DNA from: Tahibacter soli
GTDB taxonomy: Bacteria > Pseudomonadota > Gammaproteobacteria > Xanthomonadales > Rhodanobacteraceae
Assembly (NCBI RefSeq): GCF_025717065.2
Contig: NZ_JAOVZO020000017.1
Span: forward strand, 62,001-126,000
Length of the DNA stretch: 64,000 bases
Direction: 5' to 3'
Part shown: in pieces, positions 17,437 through 25,981 of the stretch
Layout: the number at the start of each line of letters is the position of its first letter
Numbering within the stretch: the stretch's first letter is position 1
Made by a program: the position numbers and the translations under genes
Notes under the pieces: model-generated
The model's input: the letters and a program-made list of their open reading frames with translations, nothing else
The model's database searches: none
Told to the model about the DNA's origin: nothing

Positions 17437-20400
17437 TCAGTTTTCAAAGTCGTCCGCAAAGATGCGATCCGGCTGGATCACCTGCGCCGCGTTTTCCGGC
17501 AGGTTCGTGTGGTGCAGCAGCAGCACGCCGCTCGATCCGTTCGCCGCCATGTTGGCCGGGTTGTACGTGCCGTTGATCTGCGTGCCGTTCTGTTCGAACA
17601 GCAGCGCGGCAGGTCCACCGCCCGCGACGTTCACGGTCACGCCCGGCGCGTTGCCGTCGAACGTGAACGGACCGGGCACGGTCGCGTACGCGGAGACCGA
17701 GCTGCCGCACTGGTTGGCCGGGTTCAGGCGCACGCACAGCGGATTGAAGCTCGGGCAGACGGCAACGGCGTAGCGCAACGAACGGTCGCCGGCAGCGAGG
17801 CCGAGATTGGCCGCGGTGGCGCTGATCAGCAGCGAATTGCTGTTGAACGTGCCGATGTCGATCTGGTCCGGCGACACGAGGTTCGTGAAGCCGACGATGT
17901 TGAGCGACGTCGGCGGCGTGAACATGCCGGTGACGAACACGTCCATCGGATCGTTCGCCTGGCCCGCAACCGAGAAATAGCCCGTCACGCTCGTCGCGAA
18001 CAGCACGCGATCGTAGTTGCCGTCTTCGTTAGTATCGACGCAGACGTTGAACGCCATATTGTTCGGCGTCGCCTTCGCACCGAACGTCGAGATGCCGAAC
18101 ACGAAGCGATCGGCGCCGTAGGTGACGCCCAGGTGCTGCACGTCGAAGTAGCCCGGCAGTTCCTCGTTGCGCGTGCCGGTGTACTGCAGTTCGAGCGCGG
18201 ACACGAGCGACTGGTGGTCGACGCCGCTTGCGGCATCGCAGCTCGAGCCCGCGAGCGTGCCGGTACAGACGCCGGTGCCGGCGACGTTCAGCTGCAGATT
18301 CGGACCCGGGCCGACGGTGGCGCTCAGGTCCGAATGCGGACGGTGCGCCATGTACACCGGGACGCGCGCGACTTCATTGCCGGCCTTCGACACGATCAGG
18401 TTCGCCGATTCCTCGTCGAGGTAGTAGCGCGGCAGCGGGCCGAGCGCGGCTGCGCCCGCCGATGCGCCGACCTGCGTCGCCGACACGGTCGGATCGCGAT
18501 GGCGCTTCATGTCCGTCGCGGTCGCGGTCATGCGGACCGGCACGATCACGGAGCCGGCCGGCGGCACGGTCACCGTCGTCGGGCCGGTCAGCGCGAACGC
18601 GACGCCGGGCGAGTCGTTGAGCGTATCGAGCGCAAGCGTCACCGACTGGGCGAGCGCCGTGCGGTTTTCGAGGCGGATGTTCTTCGTCACGTCGGCCGTG
18701 CCGACCACGGTGTCGTCGAACGACAGCGAGACCTGTTCCGGATTCGCATCGTTCAGCGCGAGGATCGGCGAAACCGCGTGCGCGACATCGGCGCGACCGG
18801 AGCCGATGCGACCGCCGGCGTAGCGGTCGAGCGTGCCGGCCGGACCGAAGAAGAGGTCGTGGCTCGCCGAGTTCATCGCGACCGCCTTGATTTCGGCGAC
18901 GCTCGCGCCCGGGTTCTGCTGGCGCAGCAGCGCCGCGTAGCCCGACATGTGCGGCGCGGCCATCGACGTGCCGCTGAGCGACAGCGGTCGGCCGGAGGCG
19001 AGGTAGCCCGACGGATCGAACGCGACGCAGCCCGTGGCATTGGCGGTACAGATGATGCCGCTCTGCGCCGAAACGATGTTCGTGCCGGGCGCCGAGATAT
19101 CGGGCTTGAGCGACTGCTGTCCCGGCGCGCCGCTCGGGCCGCGCGAGGTCGACGCGTTCACCGTGTCAGCGCCGTTGGTCAGCGTCGCGGTGACGCCGGC
19201 GGCGAGGTTCGCGCGGAACGCGTTCGCGTCGGGCAGGGCGATCAGGCCCGACGGGATCGTCACGGCCGGAATCGTCGCATCGTCGGCCATGCCGATGACC
19301 GCGTTCGGATTGCCGCTCAACGCGACGTTGCCGATGATCACGCCGGCCGCGCCGTTCAACTGCGCGTTGTACACCTTGAGCTTGAACGGACAGGCGCCGC
19401 GATCGATGAACGCGATCTTGCCGGCTACCGCGGCGGCATTGAGGAACGGCGTCGAGCAACCGTCTTGCGGCGTGCCGCCGGCCGAGCCGGGCGGTACCGT
19501 CGCGGTCGAACCGTCGTCGACGGCGACGACGGGCAGCGTCAGGCCCGCCGGCGGCGGCGCGACGCCGAAGTTGGCCGCGCCCGTGACCTTGAGGCCGGCG
19601 ACGGCCGCCGGCGCATCGCCGCGGACCGGGCCGCCGACGCCGTCGTCCATCGTGTTGGCCACGCTGATCGCGTTCTTCGCGCTCGACGGCGAGCCGAGCA
19701 CGAAATGCGTATCGCCGTTGTTGCCGGCCGAGATCACCACGATCATGCCGGTCGAGGCGGCGTTGTCGGCGGCGGTCGCCGAATCGTCGTCCGGCTGGCC
19801 GAACGCCGAGCCGAGCGACAGGTTCGCAACGTCCAGACGGTCGCTCAGATCGCCGTCGTCGTTCGGATCCTGCGCGCGTTCGAAGCCGGCGACGGTGAGC
19901 GCGGTCGAACCGGAGCAGCCGAACACGCGGATCGCGAACAGCTCGGCGCGCGGCGCGACGCCGGCGCCGATGCGCAGGCCGGAGAAGTCGGTCGTCGTGT
20001 CCCACGGGCCGTTGTACGGCGTGCCGTCGGCCTTGACGCCGTAGCCCGCCGCGGTACCGGCGACGTGCGTGCCGTGGCCGCCGCAGTCCATCGGATCGGG
20101 GTCGGGCGCCGGCGTCGCGGTCGCCTGCGCCGCGGCGTTGTACGCGTCGCCGGCAAGGTCGGTGCCGCCGAACACCTTGGCGGTCGGGAACGCGACCGAG
20201 CCGTTGATGAGGTCGGTGATGAGCGTGCGGTTGTTCGCCTGGTAGTCGGCGAGGAGGCCGGTGCCGCCGAACATCGGATGCTGGTAGTCGATGCCGCTGT
20301 CGATGATGCCGATGCGGATGCCTTCGCCCTTGTAGCCCGCGCTGTTGAGCGGCGTGCCTTCCCACAGCTTCGGCGCGTTGATGAACGCGACGCTGCTGGC

Positions 20401-20895
20401 GTTCGACGGCTCGTGCAGCGGCAGCGGACGCACGGCGACGACCCCGGGCAGCGCCTTCAGGCGCGCGAGATCGTCGTACGACGACACGTTCAGCGCGAAG
20501 CCGTTCAGGACGCGCGAGACGCGATACAGCTCGGTGGCGCGGATGCCGCTGTTGGCGAGCGTCGTGGCGAAGCGCGACTGCTCGATTTCGTTCGCGGCGA
20601 CCGCCGCGCGCGACTGCGTGCCGGCCGCGGTGCGGCCGAGCAGGGTATCGCCGCTGCGCGCGATGGCCCTGGCGTACTCGACCGAGGCGGGCGTGCCTTC
20701 GAGCGTGACGAAGACGGCGATTGCACGATCTTCGCCCTGCTGCGCGAGATCGGCACGGCCTGCCGACAACGCTGCGTTGCCGGCGTTCGACGGCTGCAGC
20801 GCGGTCGCGCCGCCCGATGCCGCGCCGGATACGCCGGTCGCGCCGGCAAGCGCCAGCGCGATCGACGTCGCGATATATGTGTACTTGTTCGCCAT
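17437..20895 (-). CDS. Secreted subtilisin-like serine protease (S8) with PA domain
   Basis: An 1152-residue exported protease. A signal peptide (about residues 1-26) is followed by an inhibitor_I9-like propeptide (about 55-155). The catalytic triad is visible: Asp199 in IGIIDSGIDYQHP, His274 in CGGHGTHVAGT and Ser644 in LSGTSMAAPHMSG, with the oxyanion Asn in VISAGNNGD near 392. A protease-associated (PA) domain is inserted at about 455-545 (cysteines in DGCSTPF and RGACPFK). A beta-rich C-terminal region of some 450 residues, probably two or three domains, ends in IFADDFEN, a short acidic tail reminiscent of a recurrent C-terminal motif in related secreted proteins. It is monocistronic. Substrates are unknown; extracellular protein degradation is likely. 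Confidence 0.92.
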   Translation of the reverse strand: MANKYTYIATSIALALAGATGVSGAASGGATALQPSNAGNAALSAGRADLAQQGEDRAIAVFVTLEGTPASVEYARAIARSGDTLLGRTAAGTQSRAAVAANEIEQSRFATTLANSGIRATELYRVSRVLNGFALNVSSYDDLARLKALPGVVAVRPLPLHEPSNASSVAFINAPKLWEGTPLNSAGYKGEGIRIGIIDSGIDYQHPMFGGTGLLADYQANNRTLITDLINGSVAFPTAKVFGGTDLAGDAYNAAAQATATPAPDPDPMDCGGHGTHVAGTAAGYGVKADGTPYNGPWDTTTDFSGLRIGAGVAPRAELFAIRVFGCSGSTALTVAGFERAQDPNDDGDLSDRLDVANLSLGSAFGQPDDDSATAADNAASTGMIVVISAGNNGDTHFVLGSPSSAKNAISVANTMDDGVGGPVRGDAPAAVAGLKVTGAANFGVAPPPAGLTLPVVAVDDGSTATVPPGSAGGTPQDGCSTPFLNAAAVAGKIAFIDRGACPFKLKVYNAQLNGAAGVIIGNVALSGNPNAVIGMADDATIPAVTIPSGLIALPDANAFRANLAAGVTATLTNGADTVNASTSRGPSGAPGQQSLKPDISAPGTNIVSAQSGIICTANATGCVAFDPSGYLASGRPLSLSGTSMAAPHMSGYAALLRQQNPGASVAEIKAVAMNSASHDLFFGPAGTLDRYAGGRIGSGRADVAHAVSPILALNDANPEQVSLSFDDTVVGTADVTKNIRLENRTALAQSVTLALDTLNDSPGVAFALTGPTTVTVPPAGSVIVPVRMTATATDMKRHRDPTVSATQVGASAGAAALGPLPRYYLDEESANLIVSKAGNEVARVPVYMAHRPHSDLSATVGPGPNLQLNVAGTGVCTGTLAGSSCDAASGVDHQSLVSALELQYTGTRNEELPGYFDVQHLGVTYGADRFVFGISTFGAKATPNNMAFNVCVDTNEDGNYDRVLFATSVTGYFSVAGQANDPMDVFVTGMFTPPTSLNIVGFTNLVSPDQIDIGTFNSNSLLISATAANLGLAAGDRSLRYAVAVCPSFNPLCVRLNPANQCGSSVSAYATVPGPFTFDGNAPGVTVNVAGGGPAALLFEQNGTQINGTYNPANMAANGSSGVLLLHHTNLPENAAQVIQPDRIFADDFEN

Positions 20896-21229
20896 AAATA
20901 TCCCCGAGAGTTACAAACGCCGCGAAGGGTCGCGGGCGAAGCCGCGCCCGTGCGATTCCGCGCGACATCCGCACGATTTGCGACGTCGCGCCGAGCGTCG
21001 AGACGCGCACGGGCACTCGTGAGTATGTCCATACAATTCGACTGGTCCGGTTGGTACATTTTTGCCGCTTTGTACCAATCCGCCGTGCGGTTTTCCCCGA
21101 TTGCGCTCATGCGGCGCAGCAAAACGCGCCATTCCGCGGAGCGTCCCCCATGCACAACGGCATGCTCCGCGCGTTGCCGTTTGTGCTAATTTGTCGGCGA
21201 AGCTTCTCCACGACAGTGCGGAGGTCGTC
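20896..21229. other. Divergent promoter region between protease and small secreted protein
   Basis: A 334-base gap with no credible gene. It must hold the promoters of both divergent genes. Its middle (about 21025-21085) is the least GC-rich part and contains the perfect inverted repeat described at 21051-21078. The TATGTCCATACAAT area at 21034-21047 is another A/T-rich candidate promoter element. Confidence 0.4.
21051..21078. promoter_or_regulatory. Operator-like inverted repeat
   Basis: TTGGTACA at 21051-21058 and its exact reverse complement TGTACCAA at 21071-21078 are separated by 12 bases. It lies about 155 bases from the start codons of both the S8 protease (minus) and the small secreted protein (plus), where a shared regulator site would be expected. 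The spacing equals about two helical turns between half-site centres. No regulator gene is adjacent, and the binding factor is unknown. Confidence 0.4.
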
Positions 21230-21826
21230 ATGCGACCCGTTAGCCTGCGTTTGTCCGTCCTGGCCCTGATGCTTTGCTGCGCGCTGCCGGCCACAGCGCA
21301 AACCCCGACCGGTGCCGCATCGCCTGCCGACGCGGCCGCCGACGCCCAGGCGGCGCTCGCCGTCGCCGATCTCGACCTCTACCAGCGCGGCCTGCAGATG
21401 GAAATCGACGCGCTGCAGCTGGCGCAGCAGCGGTTGACGGCCGCCCGCGACGCGCGCGACGACGTCGCCGAAAACGTCGCGCTGCAGCCGGTGCTGTCGC
21501 GTCAGTACGAGCGCAACGCCGCCAAGGCGCTGAACGTCGACCTGCGACGCTATCGCGACGTCAAGAAGCGCTTCGGCGACATCCTCGTGCTCGGCGAGTA
21601 CATCGACCAGCTCAACGCGCAGCTCGAACAGCTGCACCAGACCGGTCTGTCCGCGAAGGCGCGCGCCGACCAGCGCAAGCAGCTCGAGGACATGCGCGCC
21701 AAGGCCGTCGATCCGTACGCGGTGCTCGACACGGCGTTGCGAGATGCGCTCAAGGCGCGTGCCGACGCGCTGGTACGCCTGCGCATCAGCAACAACGATC
21801 TCGTGCAGGAACTGACCAGCCGCTGA
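21230..21826 (+). CDS. Secreted coiled-coil protein of unknown function
   Basis: A 198-residue protein. MRPVSLRLSVLALMLCCALPATAQTP is a clear Sec signal peptide cleaved near residue 24. The mature part is almost entirely helical and charged, with heptad-like patterns (LYQRGLQMEIDALQLAQQRL, YIDQLNAQLEQLHQTG, KQLEDMRAKA), so a periplasmic coiled coil is likely. The start follows the signal peptide and a GGAG site; the longer open frame to 21062 is not plausible. It is divergent from the S8 protease. No family was recognised. Confidence 0.72.
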   Translation: MRPVSLRLSVLALMLCCALPATAQTPTGAASPADAAADAQAALAVADLDLYQRGLQMEIDALQLAQQRLTAARDARDDVAENVALQPVLSRQYERNAAKALNVDLRRYRDVKKRFGDILVLGEYIDQLNAQLEQLHQTGLSAKARADQRKQLEDMRAKAVDPYAVLDTALRDALKARADALVRLRISNNDLVQELTSR

Positions 21827-21916
21827 CCTCCGCGGCACGCCGGCGGATTCAGGGCCGCCGGAATCTGGCGAAGCCCGCGAGGCGGGAAGGGCGGTGCCGC
21901 GCTTGCGGCAGCGGCG

Positions 21917-22717
21917 TCAGGCGGCGCGTTTGAGACCGTGCTGCAGCCGCGCCGGCAGGCGCAGGCTCGCCGCGACCGGCAGGTGGTCGGAAAACGCCTG
22001 CGGCAGCGTCCACAGGCTTTCGACTTCGAGCGCTTCCGACGCGAGGATGTGATCGATCGCCCGGCGCGGCCGCCAGCTCGGGAACGTCGCCGGCGGCGCG
22101 GTCGGCGGTCGCAGCGACGTGCGCCGGTACAGCTCGCGTAGCTCGGGGCTGTCGGCGGCGCAGTTCATGTCGCCCATCAGCACCGCGTGCGGCGTATCGG
22201 CCAAAAGGTCTGCGATGAAGCCGAGCTGGCGCATGCGCGCCTCGGGGCCGAGCGACAGATGCGAGATCACGACGCACAGCGCGTCGCGGCCGGCGCCGAA
22301 GCGCGCGAGCAGCGCGCCGCGGCCGGGAATGCGGCCGGGCAGCGGGTGGTCGATGACTTCGGTCGGTTCGAGCCGGCTGATGAGGCCGTTGGCCGACTGC
22401 GCGAGGCGCGACACGCGCCGGTTCGGCTGATGGCTCCAGTACGGAAAATCGGCCGCGTCGGCGAGGTACTGGGTCTGGTTGACGAAGCCCGAGCGCAAGG
22501 TACCCGCGTCCGACTCCTGCAGCGCGACGATGTCGAACTCGGCGATCGACGCCGCGAGCGCGTCGAGATTCGCGCGCTTGCCCGGATGCGGCAGCCAGGT
22601 TCGCGTCACGTAGTCGCTGAAGCGGCCGACGCTGGCCCCGGCCACGATGTTGCAGCTGACGAGCCGCAAGCGCGTGATGCCGTCCGGGGTGGGCGCCGAG
22701 CCGTCGTGGGCGTTCAT
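21917..22717 (-). CDS. Endonuclease/exonuclease/phosphatase (EEP) family protein
   Basis: A 266-residue metal-dependent EEP-fold protein: RLVSCNIVAG (first strand), DIVALQESDAG (the metal-binding Glu), VVISHLSLGPEARMRQ, VLMGDMNCAADSPEL (the G-D-x-N motif) and FSDHLPVAASLRLP (the S-D-H motif). The family includes sphingomyelinases, DNases and phosphodiesterases, and the substrate cannot be read from sequence. There is no signal peptide, so it is probably cytoplasmic. A start 12 codons upstream (22753) is possible; the ATG at 22717 was preferred. It follows the two dsbA genes in the same orientation, 116 bases from the nearer one, an arrangement I recall from Xanthomonas-like genomes. Confidence 0.85.
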   Translation of the reverse strand: MNAHDGSAPTPDGITRLRLVSCNIVAGASVGRFSDYVTRTWLPHPGKRANLDALAASIAEFDIVALQESDAGTLRSGFVNQTQYLADAADFPYWSHQPNRRVSRLAQSANGLISRLEPTEVIDHPLPGRIPGRGALLARFGAGRDALCVVISHLSLGPEARMRQLGFIADLLADTPHAVLMGDMNCAADSPELRELYRRTSLRPPTAPPATFPSWRPRRAIDHILASEALEVESLWTLPQAFSDHLPVAASLRLPARLQHGLKRAA

Positions 22718-22833
22718 GGTATCGAAGCTATCCGCGACGCCGATCCGCCGCAAGCCTTGCTAAAGTCACTGTTGCCGCGTTGGCCGCGGCAAGCGGAGCC
22801 GGCGGTTGCGCGCCGGCCCCGGTGCGACGGCGA

Positions 22834-23478
22834 TTACTTCTTCGCCCCGGCGATTTCCTTGGCGACGAGCCAGCCCGTCAGATCGACGGCCTGCGGAAAG
22901 CCGCCGGCCGAGCCCGCGTTGAGGCGGTACTTGCCGTTGACGATGATCGTCGGCGTGCTGTCGATGCCGTAGGCGGCGAGGTTCTTCTGGCCGTTCGCGA
23001 GATTGCCCTCGACGACGAACGACTTGGCCGTGCTGAGGAAGTTCTTCTCGTCGACGCCGACCGTCGCGACCAGCGCGGCGATGTCTTCGATCGAGCGCAG
23101 CGGCTTCTTGTCGCGGTGCAGCGCGTCGAAGATCGCCTGGTGCGTCTTGTCGAGCACGCCCAGCGACTGGCCGGCGTAGTAGGCGCGTGCGAACGGCTCC
23201 CACGACGGGTTGAACACGACCGGCAGGTAGACGAACGTCGCCTGCTTGGGCAGCTTCGCCTTGATCTGGTCGGCGTACGGTTGGAAGTGCGCGCAGTGCG
23301 GGCAGGCGTACGAGAACGCCTCGAGCACTTCGACCTTGCCCGGCGTCGCCACGGCGACCGGCGGGTCGATCACGAAATAGTGCTGGCCTTCTTTCCACTC
23401 GGTTTTCGCGGCGTCCTGCGCGCTGACCGTGGCGGCCGCCACGAGGCCGGCGAGGACGATAAGGAATCGCTTGAGCAT
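22834..23478 (-). CDS. dsbA: Thiol:disulfide interchange protein DsbA (CPHC type)
   Basis: A 214-residue periplasmic oxidoreductase. The signal peptide MLKRFLIVLAGLVAAATVSA ends before QDAAK. The thioredoxin-fold active site is Cys59-Pro-His-Cys62 (FSYACPHCAHF), the classical DsbA dipeptide, and the cis-Pro loop is STPTIIVNG. DsbA introduces disulfide bonds into exported proteins and is reoxidised by DsbB, which is not in the window. It lies 30 bases downstream of a second DsbA paralogue, so the two are co-transcribed. Length and motifs are normal. Confidence 0.93.
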   Translation of the reverse strand: MLKRFLIVLAGLVAAATVSAQDAAKTEWKEGQHYFVIDPPVAVATPGKVEVLEAFSYACPHCAHFQPYADQIKAKLPKQATFVYLPVVFNPSWEPFARAYYAGQSLGVLDKTHQAIFDALHRDKKPLRSIEDIAALVATVGVDEKNFLSTAKSFVVEGNLANGQKNLAAYGIDSTPTIIVNGKYRLNAGSAGGFPQAVDLTGWLVAKEIAGAKK

Positions 23479-23508
23479 TGCGGTTTCTCCGGAACGGTGA
23501 CGGGCGGC

Positions 23509-24192
23509 TTACTTCGCGGCGCTTTCTTTCTTCACGAGAAACAGCACGAGATCGTCGAGCGCTTCCCAGCTGCCGAGTTCCTTGCTGTTCAAACGGTACT
23601 TCCCGTTGACGACGAGCGTCGGCGTGCTGGCGACCTGCGTCGCCTTGAGGTACGCGTCGGCTTTCTTCATTTTGGTGTTGACCGAGAACGAGTTGGCCGT
23701 GGCGACGAAGTCGGCCGATTTGACGCCGTACTTCTCGTAGAACTTCGCGACGTCTTCGAGCGTGAGCTCCACCGGCTTGTTCGTGCGGCGGTCGAACACC
23801 TTGAGCGGCGCATCGTCGCCCCACACGGCCGGGAAGATGTCTCCGTGCGCCTTGTCGGCAACGCCGAGCGCGAGCGCGGCGTAGTACGCGCGCTGGAACA
23901 GCGGCCACTTCTCGGCGGTGTTGAACGACGCCGGCACGTACGTGACGACCGTGTTCGGCGGCAGCTTGGCGACGAGCTTCTTGAACGTCGGCGCGTAGCC
24001 GGCGCAGGCCGGGCAGCCGTACGAGAACACCTCGGTGACCTCGACCTTGGTCGGGTCGGCGGTCTGCACCGGCGGATCGATCAGTTCGTAGTGCTTGCCT
24101 TCGACATAGGTCGTCGGGGCGGCCGGCGCGGGTGCCTGTGCGGCGGCGGCGAGCGGCAGGGCGGCGAGGGCGATGAGCAAACGCTGGAACAT
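23509..24192 (-). CDS. Second DsbA/DsbL-type protein (CPAC active site)
   Basis: A 227-residue paralogue of the following gene. The signal peptide is MFQRLLIALAALPLAAAAQA, followed by a short Ala/Pro linker. The active site is Cys60-Pro-Ala-Cys63 (FSYGCPACAGY) and the cis-Pro loop STPTLVVNG. Pro-Ala instead of Pro-His in the active site should make the thiol less oxidising, so it may have different clients or act as a partner rather than a duplicate. The ATG at 24192 was chosen for the signal peptide and the preceding AGGAGAT site. A longer frame to 24276 has no signal. It is the first gene of the dsbA pair and lies downstream of cytochrome c4. Confidence 0.88.
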   Translation of the reverse strand: MFQRLLIALAALPLAAAAQAPAPAAPTTYVEGKHYELIDPPVQTADPTKVEVTEVFSYGCPACAGYAPTFKKLVAKLPPNTVVTYVPASFNTAEKWPLFQRAYYAALALGVADKAHGDIFPAVWGDDAPLKVFDRRTNKPVELTLEDVAKFYEKYGVKSADFVATANSFSVNTKMKKADAYLKATQVASTPTLVVNGKYRLNSKELGSWEALDDLVLFLVKKESAAK

Positions 24193-24364
24193 CCGGATCT
24201 CCTGGTTGGGCGCGCCGGCGGCGGTTCGGCCGCACGGCGGATAGTCTCGCAGCATAGGGGCGCATGCCGTCGCCATGCTGAACGACTGTCACAGACACGC
24301 CGAACCGATCCAAGTTCGCGCCGAAGGCCGTGCTGCACGACCTTCGACGGCAGGTGCCGCGTTG

Positions 24365-25027
24365 TTACTTCTTCGCTTCCGCGACGGCCGGCTTGGCCGT
24401 GTGCAGGCCCTCGGCGTACGAGGCGACCGACACCATGTCCTGGTTCGACAGGCGCTTGGCGATGTCCGGCATGATCTTGGAGCGATCGTCGGTGCCCCAG
24501 GTCGTGCCCGCGTTCCACTCCTTGAGCTTCGCGGCGACGTAGTCGGTGTGCTGGCCGGCCAGCTGCGGGTAGCCCGCGCCCGGATTGCCGCGGCCGTCCG
24601 GACCGTGGCACGACATGCACGCCGGCACGCCGAGCTTCGTATCGCCGCTGCGCCACAGCGTTTCGCCGCGCGCCTTGAGCTGGTTGTCGCCGTTGCCGGC
24701 GACGGCCTGCTTCGTCGCGAAGTACGCGCCGAGGTCGTGCATGTCCTGTTCGGTCAGGTTCGCGACGAAGCCGAGCATGATCGGGTTGGCGCGCGCGCTG
24801 CTCTTGAACAGCGAGAGCTGGCGGGCGATGTAGTCGGCCTGCTGGCCGGCGATCTTCGGGTACTGGTTCGTCGGCGAATTGCCGTCCGGACCGTGGCAGG
24901 CGCCGCACGCGGCGGCCTTGGACTCGCCGGCCTTGGCGTCGCCGACGACATGGGCGGTCGGTTCGGCGGCCTGGGCCGCACCCGCGGCGATCAAGCCCGC
25001 CAGAGCAAAACTGCGCCGAAAACTCAT
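24365..25027 (-). CDS. Di-haem cytochrome c4
   Basis: A 220-residue periplasmic cytochrome. The signal peptide MSFRRSFALAGLIAAGAAQA is followed by two class I cytochrome c domains with haem-binding motifs Cys41-x-x-Cys44-His45 (CGACH) and Cys137-x-x-Cys140-His141 (CMSCH). Paired YPKIAGQQADYIARQL and YPQLAGQHTDYVAAKL segments and axial Met candidates (NPIMLG, SKIMPD) are typical of cytochrome c4, an electron carrier to terminal oxidases. Divergent from engB with 156 bases between starts. The dsbA genes follow 172 bases downstream and may share the transcript. Confidence 0.93.
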   Translation of the reverse strand: MSFRRSFALAGLIAAGAAQAAEPTAHVVGDAKAGESKAAACGACHGPDGNSPTNQYPKIAGQQADYIARQLSLFKSSARANPIMLGFVANLTEQDMHDLGAYFATKQAVAGNGDNQLKARGETLWRSGDTKLGVPACMSCHGPDGRGNPGAGYPQLAGQHTDYVAAKLKEWNAGTTWGTDDRSKIMPDIAKRLSNQDMVSVASYAEGLHTAKPAVAEAKK

Positions 25028-25183
25028 TACACTCGACTCCAAGATTTAGCTGGATTCCGGTCCGATCCTCGCACGGACCGTGCCGGCGGGACGGAAAGGC
25101 GCCGGATTATACCCGCGCGGTCGCAAAAGGTCTGCTGGGCCGACCCACTCCCTTCCCGCCGGCCTCTCTCAAAAAGGTTCACG

Positions 25184-25831
25184 ATGTCCGATCATTTGTT
25201 CCGCCGCGCGCAGTTCCGGCTCGCCGCGCACGAATTGCACCAGCTGCCGGCCGACCACGGGGCCGAAATCGCGTTCGCCGGCCGTTCCAACGCCGGCAAG
25301 TCGACCGCGCTCAATCGCATCTGCGACCAGACCGGCCTTGCGCGCACCTCCAAGACGCCGGGCCGCACGCAGCAGCTCGTCGTGTTCACGCTCGACGAAA
25401 CCCGCCGCCTGATCGACCTGCCCGGCTACGGCTACGCGAAGGTGCCGAACGCGCTGCGCGACCACTGGCGCGAGACCATCGACGGCTACATGCGTGGCCG
25501 GCGCTCGCTGCGCGGCATCGTGCTGATCATGGACAGCCGCCATCCGCTCAAGGATTTCGACCGGCTGATGCTCACGTACTGCCGCGACATCGGCCTGCGC
25601 TGCCACGTGCTCGCGACGAAGTCGGACAAGCTCTCGCGCGGCGAAGCGGCGCGCACGCTCCTGGCCACGCGCAGGGAGATGGCGAGCCTGTGTCCCGGCG
25701 CGACGGTGCAGCTGTTCTCGTCGCTCGCGAAAACCGGCATCGACGAGGCGCGCGCGGTGCTGATGAGCTGGTTCGAAGATTCCGAGCGCGACGACCGGGA
25801 GGAAGCGGCTAGCGCAGGCGGAGCCGACTGA
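25184..25831 (+). CDS. engB: Ribosome biogenesis GTP-binding protein YihA/YsxC
   Basis: A 215-residue GTPase needed for large-subunit assembly. The G1 motif GRSNAGKS falls at residues 33-40, the switch region TSKTPGRTQQL near 55-65, G3 D-L-P-G at 78-81 (IDLPGYGYAKVP), and G4 is ATKSDKL. The start ATG has an upstream AAAAAGG site. Divergent from cytochrome c4, as in other Lysobacterales as I recall them. A conventional length with no anomalies except a short acidic and Ala-rich C-terminal tail. Confidence 0.94.
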   Translation: MSDHLFRRAQFRLAAHELHQLPADHGAEIAFAGRSNAGKSTALNRICDQTGLARTSKTPGRTQQLVVFTLDETRRLIDLPGYGYAKVPNALRDHWRETIDGYMRGRRSLRGIVLIMDSRHPLKDFDRLMLTYCRDIGLRCHVLATKSDKLSRGEAARTLLATRREMASLCPGATVQLFSSLAKTGIDEARAVLMSWFEDSERDDREEAASAGGAD

Positions 25832-25981
25832 CCGCCTCGGGCCAGGCGGCCTGCCGGCTCCGCCCGGCATCGAGCGGGACGGCCGTGTCCGTCGTCCCAC
25901 GTCGCACAGGCTACGGATGCGCCGCGTTCGCGGCGAGCGCGCTTGCGATGCCGCCGCGGGGAAAAACGCCAAGTTTCGCCG

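Noticed and set aside
15943-21189. A 1748-codon open frame on the plus strand across the TonB receptor and S8 protease
   Set aside because: It is antisense to two well-supported minus-strand genes and has the Arg-, Glu- and Val-rich composition typical of shadow frames in GC-rich DNA. No domain motif is visible.
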